Assembly (NCBI RefSeq): GCF_965363235.1
Contig: NC_134849.1
Location: 66,545,122-66,609,121 of the forward strand
Source of the DNA: Mytilus galloprovincialis
Taxonomy: Eukaryota > Mollusca > Bivalvia > Mytilida > Mytilidae
Reading direction: 5' to 3'
Length of the DNA: 64,000 nt
The translations under genes were made by a program, and so were the position numbers. Below, one piece after another: positions 1 through 11,635 of this stretch (its first letter is position 1; each line of letters opens with the position of its first letter). Below the pieces are notes generated by a model. That model was not told the DNA's origin. It ran no database searches and saw only the letters and a program-made list of their open reading frames with translations.

Positions 1-743
1 ACTGGAAGTTTTATTTTTTCACAACAGAAAGTGTTATCAATTTTGTTAGTGATTAATGCATTTCATTTCATAAAAAAAGAATATTTTAATTATTTTTCAG
101 GGATAATGCATTTGTTAAGGTCGGCAAGAATAAAAAAGCATGAAAAGTCAATTTTATTTTTATTCTGGAAATCGGCAAAATCGGGTCGGCGGATCCGTAA
201 ACCAACAAATTAAAAAATCCTGGCCTAAAAGACTTTGTAAAATATTGGAAGTTTTGAATTCACCTGTACGTTTTAGTTCTACAAGTATTCAAAATTAGTA
301 GAACTAGAAATTAAGATAGTAGTGGTCAAGGGGACATAACTGAAATATTTTTGTCAAATTGTAGCTTTTATATGTGAAAAAAATTGTCTAATGTCTTCTT
401 TATGTCATGAAATAAAAATTATAGTAAAATAAACTACGATAAATAAGTCAAAGTGATATACTCAAAATAACAACTAGGTGAGTTTTTGTCTTTTTTTTAA
501 GAAAAAATATGCAAACTTCTGCATAGTTTGTTCTGTGAGATAGTAGTTTTCATTAATTAGTGAGCTATTTTGTAGGAAATCTGTGAAATATCACTTTCCT
601 TACAACAGATTGTTTACTTTGAAATAATTACAAAGAACTGTATCATTTTGAAAACCTTATTTTAGATGAAGACAAATGATTTTAAAATGCTGCAATTCGA
701 AATTATTGAGATAAATTTCAAAGTAACTTTTATCTACTTTCAG
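1..743. other. Intron of EXT1 (upstream part)
   Basis: AT-rich sequence ending in a pyrimidine tract and AG at 742-743, the acceptor of the first EXT1 exon in this window. The N-terminal exostosin (GT47) exons expected upstream are not here. No other gene is visible; the short ORF at 31-213 has no recognisable motif. Confidence 0.6.
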
Positions 744-3700
744 GTTGTAAAAGATCGTGTGAACAGACATTTGGCAAGATCTCTAGCCGTGTGGAACAGT
801 TTCCCAGGTGCTCTGTCTGTACTACAAGAATATTCCACCTCCAAAACACAGTTCCCGTTCTATTACTCTGACAATGGGACCAGTCCAGGGCACCAGTTTA
901 CCGCCATTATCTATGCAACCTCACCTGTCATGCTGTCTTCTGCTCCATTGTTTCGTCTCATCAGAACTGTTGCTAAATCTTCATATGTACATAAGGTATA
1001 GTTTATTAACTAGTACACATTTTTTAAGGGCCACCTGAAGGTCGCTTCAGGTTGTGGAATTTTCTTGCTGTGTTGGAGAACAACTGGTTGCCATTGGCTG
1101 CTTACTGTTCCTTGGTCAGGTTGTTTTCTTATTGACACATTCCTCATTAACATTCTAAATTTTAACTTAAACAGGTCAATGATAAAAAATGAACTAGAAG
1201 TTTCTCATTGTGGAAAGTCGTATGGTTTACCTATGTTTGCATCCAGACTGAGTGACTTCATTTGACTTTGATGGATAGTTGTTTCATTATCAATCATACC
1301 ACATCTCATTATTTTCATAAAACTATTTCCTTTTATAAAAGACATCTGTACTTGTGTGCATTTCTAAAGTCAGGACATTGTATTGATTGATTTATTGTTG
1401 GTGTTTAACACCACTGTCTACACTATTGCTTTCTCTTGATGACCAGTTTTTGATGTTAAATGTAGCCAGAAGGCAACATATCTATAGATTTTTTATTGAA
1501 GTTAGAAAAAAATACGGAGATTTTGTATGATTGTCGATGACACAACTATCCATCTACAGATGAAGTGGATGTAAGCTTCAATGTAATTATTTTTTTACTG
1601 TTGTCCAATATTTATAAATAACAAGAACTATGTTTAGCCTTGAACATGAATGGAACTAGCATTTCTAGTAACTTCTTCACAGTTAATATAAATAATTGAT
1701 AAGAAAATGTTCTTTTTCTAGGAAACAAATTATCTGTTGTCAAATGAGCTAATTAAATTCTGTCAGTTATTATTATAGAAATAAAAAGATGTGGAATGAG
1801 ATGTGGTATGATTGCCTATGAGACAATTATCCACCAAAGTTCAAATAAAGTGGATGAAAGCAATGAAAAAAAAACCCAATACTGTATAGTCAGCTATAAA
1901 ATTACTGACATGAAAAATATGAAACAATTCATTAGACAACTTTCGAGTTTGATGTATTTCTGTCAAAAACTCTGGTTATAGTGAACATAATTCGTGTGTT
2001 TAGGGGCATTGTCACTTCTATTCCAATGTTGAGCGAGTGGTTGGAAAATTATAATACTATATTGCATGATTTATTCAGCAAACTAAATTCTCATAATTGA
2101 AAATCAGTACTGCTGACATTAGTGAATTGCTTTTAAGTACTTACAAAACAAAAATTATTTCTAGTTATTGCACAATGACGATCACTAAGACGCTTAATTG
2201 ATAAATGTTAATAGTGCATGGATACAGGCAATCCCCTCTATTTGGTAAATGACATTGCAAAGGGGCGCCTAATTGACGAGTTTTTTCCGGTGATGGATGA
2301 ACTCGAAAAGTGGTCTATTGAGAAAAATATTGGCCTTATTCATAGCAAAACAATCTTTGAAAAAAACATTTATGATAGACAAACCAAAGACAAGCATTTA
2401 CTACTGTCCCAAACAGGCTCCTGACTTTAGACAGACACATTAAGAATGTGGTGGTGTAAAGACAGTTTGTTTTTAAATAAATGAGTAGACTCATCTGACA
2501 ATAATTCCAGTCATTATTTTTAAATTTTATCATTGCATGTTGGGTTTTTTTTTTTCAGATGATAGTTGTATGGCACTGTGATATAGCCCCACCCCCTGCA
2601 CAAAAATGGCCAGGAAACTTAGGTGTACCTGTACTAGTCAAAACTAGAAATATAAAGGTAAATTATTGCAAACAGGTAAATAGGTAATGGTATAATAAGT
2701 CTTATAACAAAAATACCAAACAGCAAGGAATGTCATCAAATGACATAGCTCATACTTATCAAACTAATAAAAACAAGTCATAGTCCGACTTGTAAAGAAC
2801 TATATTTTTCATCAACAGGTATGCTTAACTAAAACATTAGAAGATTTTGGCACTTAAAGAACAAAGCAACTAAAATCAAACAACTGTATGGACAAAAGAA
2901 TGAAAAATCCATTCTACATCCAAATAAAGTGTAAACAGACCTTGTGTAGATAACTTGGTAGAAATTAAAAACAAGTGAAAAAAATATGTTCGCTCAAAGC
3001 TTTGCTAGTTGCATCTTGAATTTGCAATTAGAATTTAAGCTGTGGCTTATGTTTGAAAGCCTGTCCATGACTTTGAGGAAAAGGCTGACTCTTAATGAAA
3101 AAATATTAACAAAAATACCATGCTTCAAGGTTTATTAAAAAAAGGGGAAGTCTGTAAAAACTGACCAAATCAAACACTACCAATATATCAACTAACAGAA
3201 TGAATGGAAAACAACTGACTTATTCATGACTTGGCACAGGCATTGCCCACGGGAAAGTTTGGGTTAGATATAAAAGAAGATATGGTATGATTGCCAATGA
3301 GACAACTCTTTACATAAGAGACCAAATGACACAAAAATTAACAACTATAGGTTACCGTACGAAAAGCAAATATGTAACACAGCAACAAACGACAACCACT
3401 GAATAATAGGCTCCTGACTTTGATCCAGACTGAAATTGGTTTTATGATTTAATAATTTTATTGCTACACCTATTTTTCAGTCAATTAGTGACAGATTCCA
3501 AGCTTTTCCAGACGTACAGACAGATGCAGTGTTTAGTTTAGATGAAGATGCCTTAATCACCACAGATGAGGTAAGTCAGGGGAAGGAATTCAGCATTACT
3601 GTTTAGATCCGTCATGAAAGTATCATTAGATTCAGTCAAGGCAGGATAGGTGAAATGTGTGGCCAATTATCTTGTTACAGACATTTTCTTTTTAGTTTAA

Positions 3701-5593
3701 AAGTACCCACTTCTCAGGGATAAAACAATATCTCAGTTTTTGGGATCATAACTCATTTGTTAAATTTGCTTGACAAACACCTTATAATTCATGTTTTTAT
3801 ACAATTTTTCACTGCATACTTCCTAAGATTCTATGAAATTTCTGTTTGTTGAAGTCAAACAACAAAAAAGCCAATGATGTGATTAAAGGGAAGTAATTCA
3901 TAATTTTCAATTCTTTAATACTTTTCCCAATTAAAAGCTTCAAATTAAATGAACAAAAACAAACAAACAAACAAATAAATATTTATTTGCCAATCACGGT
4001 GCCCAAAATGAGCAGAATATTTACAATATAATTGTCAAAAACATAATGTAAAGTAAATTAAAAATAGGTTAAACTGATTGATTTTGATACAAATCAAATA
4101 GATTTTGTTAACCTAAAACCAAAACTGAAAATTAATTATATTGAATATTTTACTTGGAAAATAAACACCTACAATCGTCAATGAGCTTACTGTAAAAAGT
4201 AAACCAAGTATAGATAAGAACACAAACAAAGATAAAAAAATGATAACCAGCAGTGAAGAAACTACAAATTTACCTACCGGTATACTGATTATATCATTAG
4301 GATTTGAACACTAATTTGTTGATAATTTTGTTTCCACAGATTGACTTTGCCTTTGGTGTATGGAGAGAGTTTCCAGATAGAATCGTTGGTTATCCCGCCA
4401 GAGAACATTTTTATGATACGACAAAAAAGCGCTGGAGCTACACATCTACATATAGTAATGAATATTCAATGATTTTAACAGGTGCTGCAGTTTATCATAG
4501 GTATGTTAGATTTATATTTCATTGGCCTTCAAACTGTTTGAAATGAAGGCCACTGATGTATTATTGTCTAATTGTAGACAAATCACTTATCCAGCTTACT
4601 GATTTGTTAATATAGGAATGAAGAGATGTAATATGATTGCAAATGCGACTGCTGTCCACTAGTGTTAAAATGAAGTAAAAATAAGCAATTTTAGGTCACT
4701 TTACAGCCTTCAAGGACGTAACAACTATTCACTAGTGTTAAAATAAAGTAAAAATAAGCAATTATAGGTCACCTTACAGCCTTCAAAAGATATAACCTAG
4801 ACAAAAAAAAATGAAACAACTTAAACGAGTAAACCTATTTCTTAATTTGAAAATATTTAACTAAAATAACAATAAGGACAGACACGAAACAAAACAACTA
4901 TCTTGGCACTGTATCTTTGCCAAGATTCATTTGATGGTTGTATCTAGAACTTCAGTGAGATTTTAAAATTACTTAGTGGATAAAATAAAAGGTAAACACA
5001 AGCATCAATTCTTGTAATCATTGTATTCACCAAAGAAAGCTGGACAAATATTCATTGTATATATTTATATAAAAACATCTGACTTCAAATACAAGTCATC
5101 TACATACTGAATTATAATTATAACCTCAAAAAAATATTTTTAGTTGAAAGAAAAAAAAGAAGGATTTCTTATGTAATACACATTGTTTATTACTTGTGTC
5201 TGTTTACATATTTTTGTCTTTTATTTCAGGTATTATAATTATTTATATACAAACTCTCTAAGTACTGTATTCACTCAAATTGTGGACCAATCTCAGAACT
5301 GTGAGGATATACTTATGAATTTTCTAGTCAGTCATGTGACCAAACAACCACCAATCAAAGTGACTCATAGAAAAATATACAAAGAGAGCATGCTGGGAAG
5401 TAGTGGACGGACAAGAACCTCTTTTTCATTGGATCAACAACATTTTTCACAGAGACAAGCTTGCTTAGCTCATTTTGTCCAGTTATTTGGATATATGCCT
5501 CTCATTCGATCAAAAGTACGGATGGACCCGGTGTTGTTCAAAGATCCTGTATCAAACTTACGGAAGAAATTTCGTCAAATAGAAGTTATATGA
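744..5593 (+). CDS. EXT1: Exostosin-1, C-terminal half (five exons)
   Basis: Exons at 744-995, 2559-2657, 3481-3570, 4340-4500 and 5230-5593 join in frame, each with AG/GT borders, to give the last 321 residues of a protein that is about 746 residues in human. EXT1 with EXT2 forms the Golgi heparan sulfate co-polymerase, adding alternating GlcA and GlcNAc. The piece here is the C-terminal GT64 (alpha-GlcNAc transferase) domain. It has the DxD-type metal site in [12 protein letters not shown] (exon 3), followed by [45 protein letters not shown] and the EXT1-type tail [17 protein letters not shown]. The tail and the [12 protein letters not shown] block match remembered EXT1 far better than EXT2 or EXTL3. 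The N-terminal GT47 domain lies before the window. The fourth intron splits an Arg codon (AG|G). Introns carry mussel repeats. No break is seen. Confidence 0.93.
1029..1165 (+). repeat. Decayed 3' tail of an RT-associated mussel repeat
   Basis: In EXT1 intron 1. It resembles the repeat tail read on the minus strand at 38385-39010: a GAAGG..CGCTTCAGG stretch, a GTTCCTTGGTCAGGTTG stretch, TTGACACATTCC and a TTCTAAATTTTA end. Diverged, no coding sequence. Confidence 0.5.
1375..1935 (+). repeat. Fragments of dispersed mussel repeats in EXT1 intron 1
   Basis: 1375-1450 carries the motif TTGTTGGTGTTTAACACCAC, a repeat start I recall from bivalves. About 1505-1575 and 1790-1935 are diverged copies of the GATGTGGTATGATTGCC family: the second has GAGATGTGGTATGATTGCC, GAGACAATTATCCACC and CAGCTATAAAATTAC in family order. 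Confidence 0.55.
2218..2457 (+). other. Unrecognised 68-codon ORF with repeat tail, in EXT1 intron 1
   Basis: The ORF at 2218-2424 contains [20 protein letters not shown] and [18 protein letters not shown], which read like real protein rather than random AT-rich translation. Its end runs into GGCTCCTGACTTTAGACAG and AATGTGGTGG, the 3' portion of the GATGTGGTATGATTGCC repeat. It is probably a fragment of a mobile-element protein. I do not recognise the family. Confidence 0.3.
3275..3425 (+). repeat. GATGTGGTATGATTGCC-family repeat, internally deleted
   Basis: In EXT1 intron 2. Family landmarks in order: AAGATATGGTATGATTGCC, GAGACAACTCTTTACATAAG, AACTATAGGTTACCGTACG, then a jump to ACAAACGACAACCACTGAAT and GGCTCCTGACTTTG. 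The middle present at 30538-31000 is missing. Confidence 0.7.
4617..4805 (+). repeat. Mussel repeat with an internal tandem duplication
   Basis: In EXT1 intron 4. A diverged GATGTGGTATGATTGCC-family copy starts at 4624. A block of about 65 bp running from TCCACTAGTGTTAAAAT through TAGGTCAC and ACAGCCTTCAA occurs twice in a row, the second time at about 4729-4792. Confidence 0.6.
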
Positions 5594-6367
5594 TGGATTA
5601 ATTTTAGAATTACTAATACTTTTAAAAATATTTCAATTTCACCATTAAAATTTTATCAGTGTTTTCATTTCATATTTCATTGGTGCATTTATGATTACAT
5701 AGGCAATTTTATTTATAGAACAGTAAAGTATTATAAAAATAAATCCGATAGAAATTAAAATTGACCATTTTGTATGATGGATACATAACCAAGTATTTTA
5801 AAATGAATATTCATTAGAAAGAATCATAGCAAATTATTACAGGGGTTACCATAGAAATGTAGTCAAGGGTGGAGCTTATGAATGCTTAAAAATAAATATA
5901 TAATAGAAAGTTAAAATTAAATCTTATTTTTGGTTTTTCAAAATCAATGAAAATTGTACTGATTAAATTTTTGTTGCCAAACTTATCTCAAATTATCTCA
6001 TTTTTATGCTGAGAAATTTAAGATGATGCTGGAAATCAAAGAATGGTGCTAAATTCAAATTTTAAGGAGCACTCCCTTAAATAACTTGTGATCCCTGTAT
6101 TATTTCAGCTACTGATTCAAAGTTACCCTAGTTTGTATCCTCCGTAACCAGTTAATCTCAAATAAAAGTCATGTATAGAACAAAATAAAATGTAATTTAA
6201 ATTTAGAATTAATTAATTGTACAAAGAGTCTCAGAGCCATAAAATGGCAATTGGGCATTGTTTAGTGTATATGGTAGTCATAATTAATCAATAATTTGTA
6301 TTGCATTATAAGGCTAGATCAAATTAATTTCTAAGTTACATTCTCAAGTATTTTCTGCATTTTCTCC

Positions 6368-6642
6368 TTAAGGTGGTACCTAACACGTTCACTAAAATCA
6401 ATTTGGCTTGTTTAATTTTTATAAAAATTTTGACGAAGTATTTACTTTAGCCCTTTGACAAAAATATAAAAATTTCAAAAAACCAACCATTTTATCAGAA
6501 AAATTACACTGGATATATAGCAGTTCGACAAACACTAATTTTGATCATTGAGACGCTTAATATTCTCTTTACAACGCAACGTAGTTAAAACGTTTAGCTG
6601 AATTACAGTGTTATCTCCCTGTAGTGTTAGGTACCACCTTAA
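6368..6642 (+). mobile_element. TTAA-flanked MITE, copy 1
   Basis: About 275 bp bounded by TTAAGGTGGTACCTAACAC and its reverse complement GTGTTAGGTACCACCTTAA, with near-perfect terminal inverted repeats and no ORF. TTAA at both outer ends fits the target duplication of piggyBac-type transposases. Confidence 0.75.
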
Positions 6643-7353
6643 GAGATGGTAGTTATGAGTTATGTTTTGTGTATTTTGTGTAACGAAGTTTCATTTTTTT
6701 TTAACATTAAGAAAATGCTTAAACACTTTCTTGTGTTAATTTATACAAAAAGGCAGAAACCTTTTATTTTTCATAAAATGTTAGTTTTTTTATGTGTAGA
6801 ATGGCTAGGAATAAATAAAAAATAATGCTGTTCTGCTAAATTAACAATGAAACGTTTGAGAAACTTGAGAATTTTATTTTTTCTAGCCTATGTGATAAAA
6901 CCACTTCATAACAAAGGTTGTATGTAAATAGAAATGATTATCTCTTATTGTGAAACCCCGGTAACTGTCCTTTTAAAGTTGTGGAAGGAACTCATTTGTA
7001 TGCTTTAAAATGGAATTATACATAGAAATTAATGTACTCATCAAAGAATTCGGATTCATTTGTTTATCATTAAGAATATTGTGTGATAGTTGTTTTTTTG
7101 CCAAGATGGAACTATATTTCAGTGTATATTTATCCGATTTTAACTATCTTTAAAAAATCAATTTAACATACTATCAATGTTATTCTTAGGAGAACTGAAA
7201 AGACAATTTATAGTGATTGCTAGTATTTATCAATTTTGTATATTGATAGTTAAGCTATTTATTGTGAAAAAAGTTTGGTAAAATTATGTATTGTTATAAT
7301 GTAGCTTTATAGCTCAATTATTCTATTTTTAATTCAAATTTTTCTACAAACTG

Positions 7354-7359
7354 AATAAA
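7354..7359 (+). terminator. Candidate proximal polyadenylation signal of EXT1
   Basis: AATAAA followed within 30 bases by a T-rich and GT-containing stretch. Position only; no transcript evidence. Confidence 0.35.
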
Positions 7360-7482
7360 AGTTTTTACACTTTCGGTATTTGTAAGCTGAATTTTGTCTC
7401 CTAGTGACCTTAGATCTGCTCTGAATAATCTTCTGACGTCGGGCAACAATCACTTTTTAATTGTGACATCAAATGACTAAAG

Positions 7483-7710
7483 TTAAGATGGTACATAACA
7501 CTGCAGGGAGATAACTCTGTATTGATCAGCTTAAGGAGGCAATTTATGCTTCTCAATGATAAAAATTTGTGTTCATCAAACTGCTATATATATATATTTT
7601 CTGATAAAGTGTGTGGTTCAAGTTTTTTAAAATGTTTATATTTTTGTCAAAATGTTTTGAAATTAAATGAGCAAAATTAATTATAGTCAATGTGTTTGGT
7701 ACCACCTTAA
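7483..7710 (-). mobile_element. TTAA-flanked MITE, copy 2 (inverted)
   Basis: About 228 bp from TTAAGATGGTACATAACACT to TTTGGTACCACCTTAA. Its reverse complement follows copy 1 (6368-6642) along its length: ATATAGCAGTTTGA, ATCATTGAGAAGC, GTTATCTCCCTGCAGTGTTA. More diverged, and opposite in orientation to copy 1. Confidence 0.72.
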
Positions 7711-8027
7711 GCATTTGCTGGTATAGTACTTACAGTTTTGTGAATCAAATATTCTTATCACCTAAAAAGATATTTGCAAATATCTCATATGAGAATTTGT
7801 ACACCTTTATTTTTATAGTACATCTATTTGCGTGGTTTCTAACCATTTTATATTTTAATGGCATTTTTTTTTTGAAAGATAAGGACATTATTTTACAAGT
7901 ATCAAATTTTCAAGCTATATACCTCTAGTTTTACCACCTATGAAAATGGTCACAAACTTAAATTGTATATTCTTGTTTTTGAATATTGAATGTTTGTTAA
8001 TATAATATTGCTAGTCAGTATGCTTTA

Positions 8028-8033
8028 AATAAA
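8028..8033 (+). terminator. Candidate distal polyadenylation signal of EXT1
   Basis: AATAAA in TGCTTTAAATAAAGACTGAC, a good match to a metazoan 3' end. No transcript evidence. Confidence 0.35.
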
Positions 8034-8050
8034 GACTGACTCTAAAATGT

Positions 8051-8960
8051 ATTGTTGAGAGAATATTTGTAGAATAGAAGAACATTTTTATACTCTTTAT
8101 TTTCACATCATTTACACATTTTACAAATTTTTCACATTTTTGCATGATTTAACATTTTTATCACATTTCATTATTTATGCATAAATTTAATGTTAATGAG
8201 AGAAAATAAGTGATTTATGTTGAGTGAATATAATATGATTAAATGTGATCTTGGAAAGCATAGTTTGATAATAAAAAAATATACATGTAGTTGTTGTTAT
8301 ATTTTTTAGAAGTTCCTTAAAATAGTTGCACATTTTGAAACTTTAAATTATTGTTGTCTTCTGTGGATTCATGCATTTCTTTGATATTTAATTGTGTGGT
8401 TTTGCCAAAGTCTGCATACAAACTATAAGAAAATGTGTCATTCATTGAACAGTAAATTCAATGATTCACCTGTAACCACAAAATCCATTAAATATGGTAT
8501 CAAATGAACAAAAAATAAATCTGCAGTATATTTAGTTGGCACAGTTTTAACAGTTTAAGTTCGGTAACAACAAAAAAGCAAACAATTAACAATGAAAAAC
8601 ATAAAAATTCGACAATTTCATGCTAAAATATCAAATATATATTGTAAGAAACATGATATTTAATTTTGTAATGGAAAGAGGGTGTATGCACACTAGATGA
8701 CCACCACTATAATCATTGAAATATCAGTTTAAATAGTGCATTATTAATTTTGAATTAATTGAGTGAATGGTTTCAGTTCCAACATAAATGATAATAAGAC
8801 ACTTTTTTACCTGCCCTCCTCATTTCTATTAGTTATCAAGACCAAATATTGGCCACTGATACACGTAGGCCTCATTATGAAGTATAATCAGATGGAGCTA
8901 TGTAGGATTTCATCATCCCCTAAAAAAATTATCTCCCTTATATTGTATTGTCCCCCCTTT
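8051..8960. other. AT-rich intergenic DNA
   Basis: No gene, RNA or recognised repeat seen between the EXT1 3' region and the repeat nest that starts near 8965. Confidence 0.5.
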
Positions 8961-8964
8961 TGTT

Positions 8965-9305
8965 AGCTCACCTGGCCCAAAGGGTCCAAGTGAGTTTTTC
9001 TCATCACTTTGCGTCCGGAATGTGGCGTGGTCCATCGTCGTCATCCATCGTTAACTTTTACAAAAATCTTCTCCTCTGAAACTACTGGGCAAAATTAAAC
9101 CATAATTGGCCACAATCATCATTGGGGTATCTAGTTTAACAAACATGTCTGGTGACCCAGCCAACCAACCAAGATGGCTGCATGTGGGTAAAATTATTTA
9201 TCAGGTCAAGATCTATCTGCTCTGCAATTTTCAGATGAATCGGAGAACCCTTTGTTGGGTTGCTGCCTCATATTTGGTAATTTTTAGGAAATTTTGCCAT
9301 TTTTT
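8965..9305 (+). repeat. Bivalve GCTCACCTGGCCC repeat, unit 1
   Basis: Starts AGCTCACCTGGCCCAAAGGG, continues with CTTTGCGTCCGGAATG, GCCACAATCATCATTGGGGT, GGTGACCCAGCCAACCAACC and AGATGAATCGGAGAACC, and breaks off at GGAAATTTTGCCATTTTT. The same order recurs at 10540-10879, so these are successive tandem units. The ORF at 9106-9402 lies across it and is not a gene. Confidence 0.75.
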
Positions 9306-10376
9306 GTCGATCCTGCAACTTTTGTTGCAGAAAGCTCGACATAGGGATAGTGATCAGGCGGCGGCGGCGTTAGCTAACTTCTTAAAAAGCTTAATATTTT
9401 AAAAGGTAGAAGACCTTGATGCTTCATACTTCGTTTATAGATGCCTCATGTTACGAACTTTCCGTCAGTCACATGTCCAATGTCCTTGACCTCATTTTAA
9501 TGGTTCAGTGACTACTTGAAAAAAAAGTTAAGATTTTTTGTAATGTTAAATTCTCTCTTATTATAAGTAATTGGATAACTATATTTGGTATGTGCATACC
9601 TTGCAAGGTCCTCATGCCCGTCAGACAGTTTTCACTTGACCTCGACCTCATTTCATGGATCAGTGAACAAGGTTAAGTTTTGGTGGTCAAGTCCATATCT
9701 CAGATACTATAAGCAATAGGTCTAGTATATTCGGTGTATGGAAGGACTGTAAGGTGTACATGTCCAACTGGCAGGTGTCATCTGACCTTGACCTCATTTT
9801 CATGGTTTAGTGGTTATAGTTAAGCTTTTGTGTTTTGGTCTGTTTTTCTTATATTATATGCTATAGGTCTACTATATTTGGTTTATGGAATGATTGTAAG
9901 GTGTACATGTCTAGCTGACAGGTGTCATCTGACCTTGACCTCATTTTCATGGTTCAGGTGTCAAAGTTAAGTTTATGAGTTTTGGTCTATTTTTCTAATA
10001 CTTTATGCATTAGGTCAACTATATTTGGTGTATGGAAATATTTTATGATCTATATGTCTGTTACGCAGGTTTTATGTGACCTTGACCTCATTTTCACGGT
10101 CCATTGCTAAGTGTTAAGCGTTTGTGTTTTGGTCTGTTTTTCTTAATTTATAAGCAATAAGTCAACTATATTTGTTGTATTGAAGAATTGTTAGCTGTAC
10201 ATGTCTGCCTGGCATGGTTCATCTGACCTTGACCTCATTTTCATGGTTCATTGATCAATGTTTCTTGGTTAATGTTGAGTTTATGTGACAGTTGTAATAA
10301 AGCTTTATATTTAGGTCTATCAACATTATATCAATGATTAGTAAAGAAGGCGAGACATTTCAGCGTGTGCACTCTT
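9306..10376 (+). repeat. Inserted bivalve module with a ~147-bp tandem array
   Basis: Starts with a hairpin (GTCGATCCTGCAAC, then GTTGCAGAAAGCTCGAC), then a GGCGGCGGCG run, and ends AGCGTGTGCACTCTTG. Inside are six diverged tandem units anchored by GACCTCATTT at 9488, 9644, 9790, 9937, 10084 and 10231, spaced 156, 146, 147, 147 and 147 bp. Units 3, 4, 5 and 6 carry TGACCTTGACCTC. It splits the GCTCACCTGGCCC repeat at the point where it should run from CCATTTTT into TGGTTATTATC. Confidence 0.75.
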
Positions 10377-10879
10377 GTGGTTATTATCTTGAATATTATT
10401 ATAGATAAAGATAAACTATAAACAGCAATAATGTTTAGTAAAGTAAGATCTACAAATAAGTACACATGATCAAAATGGTCAATTAACCCCTTAAGGAGTT
10501 ATTGCCCTTTATAGTCAATTTTCATCAATTTTTCATAAATTTTTGTAATCTTTTACAAAAATCTTCTCTGAAACTAGTGGGCCAAATTGAACCATCCTTG
10601 GCCACAATCATCATTGAGGTATCTAGTTAAAAAAAAATAAGTGCGGTGACCCAGCCAACCAACCAAGATGGCCACCATGGCTAAAAATAGAACATAAGGG
10701 TTAAATTTAGATTTTGGCTTATACCTCTGAAACCAAAGCATTTAGAGCAAATTGGAAAGTTGTTATATTTTTTATTAAGTCGAGATCTATCTGCCCTGAA
10801 ATTTTCAGATGAATCAGACAACTGGTTGTTGAGTTGCTGTCCCTGAATTTGTAATTTTTAAGGAAATTTTGCCATTTTT
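10377..10879 (+). repeat. Bivalve GCTCACCTGGCCC repeat, unit 2
   Basis: Begins TGGTTATTATCTTGAATATT, passes GTTATTGCCCTTTATAGTC, GCCACAATCATCATTGAGG and GGTGACCCAGCCAACCAACC, and again breaks off at GGAAATTTTGCCATTTTT. This supplies the period (about 500 bp without the insert) that shows unit 1 is interrupted. Confidence 0.75.
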
Positions 10880-11635
10880 ATACGACCGCAAAAATTGGAA
10901 TTTTTTTGGTCGTTTATTGGTATGACGTTGGCATCGTCGTCGTCATTGTCGTAGTCTTCTGAAGACATTTGGTTTTCACACTCTAACTTGAGTATAAGTA
11001 AATAGAAATCTATGAAATTTAAACACAAGGTTTATGACCATGAAAGGAAGGTTGGGATTGATTTTGGGAGTTTTGGTCTCAACAGTTTAGGAATTAGGGG
11101 CCAAAAAAGGCCCAAATAAGCATTTTTCTTGGATTTCGCACAAGAACTTTAGTATAAGTTAACAGAAATCTATGAAATTGTAATATAAGGTTTATGACCA
11201 CAAAAGAAAGGTTGGGATTGATTTTGGGAGTTTTGGTCCCAACAGTTTAGGAATAAGGGGCAAAAAAAAAGGTCCCAAATAAGTATTTTTCTTGGTTTTT
11301 GCACAATAACTTTACTATAAGTGAATAGAAATCTATGAAATTTTAACACAAGGTTTATGACCACAAAAGGAAGGTTTGGATTGATTTTGGGAGTTTTGGT
11401 CCCAACAAATTAGGAATTAGGGATCAAAAGGGTCCAACATTTAACTTTGTTTGAATTCATCAAAAATTAAACTATTGGGGTATTTTGATATGCCGAATCT
11501 AACCATGTATTTAGATTCTTAATTTTTGGTCCCGTTTTCAAATTGGTCTACATTAAGGTCCAAAGGGTCAAAAATTAAACTTAGTTTGATTTTAACAAAA
11601 ATTGAATATTTGGGGTTCTTCGATATGCTGAATCT

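Larger units (their letters stand above)
5594..8050 (+). other. Probable EXT1 3' UTR / downstream region
   Basis: No coding sequence from the EXT1 stop to about 8050. Two AATAAA signals, at 7354 and 8028, are plausible transcript ends. Two copies of one TTAA-flanked MITE family lie inside in opposite orientations. If the distal signal is used both fall in the transcript. Confidence 0.45.

Noticed and set aside
4617-4805. Possible CRISPR-like or regulatory direct repeat
   Set aside because: Just a local tandem duplication inside a dispersed repeat.
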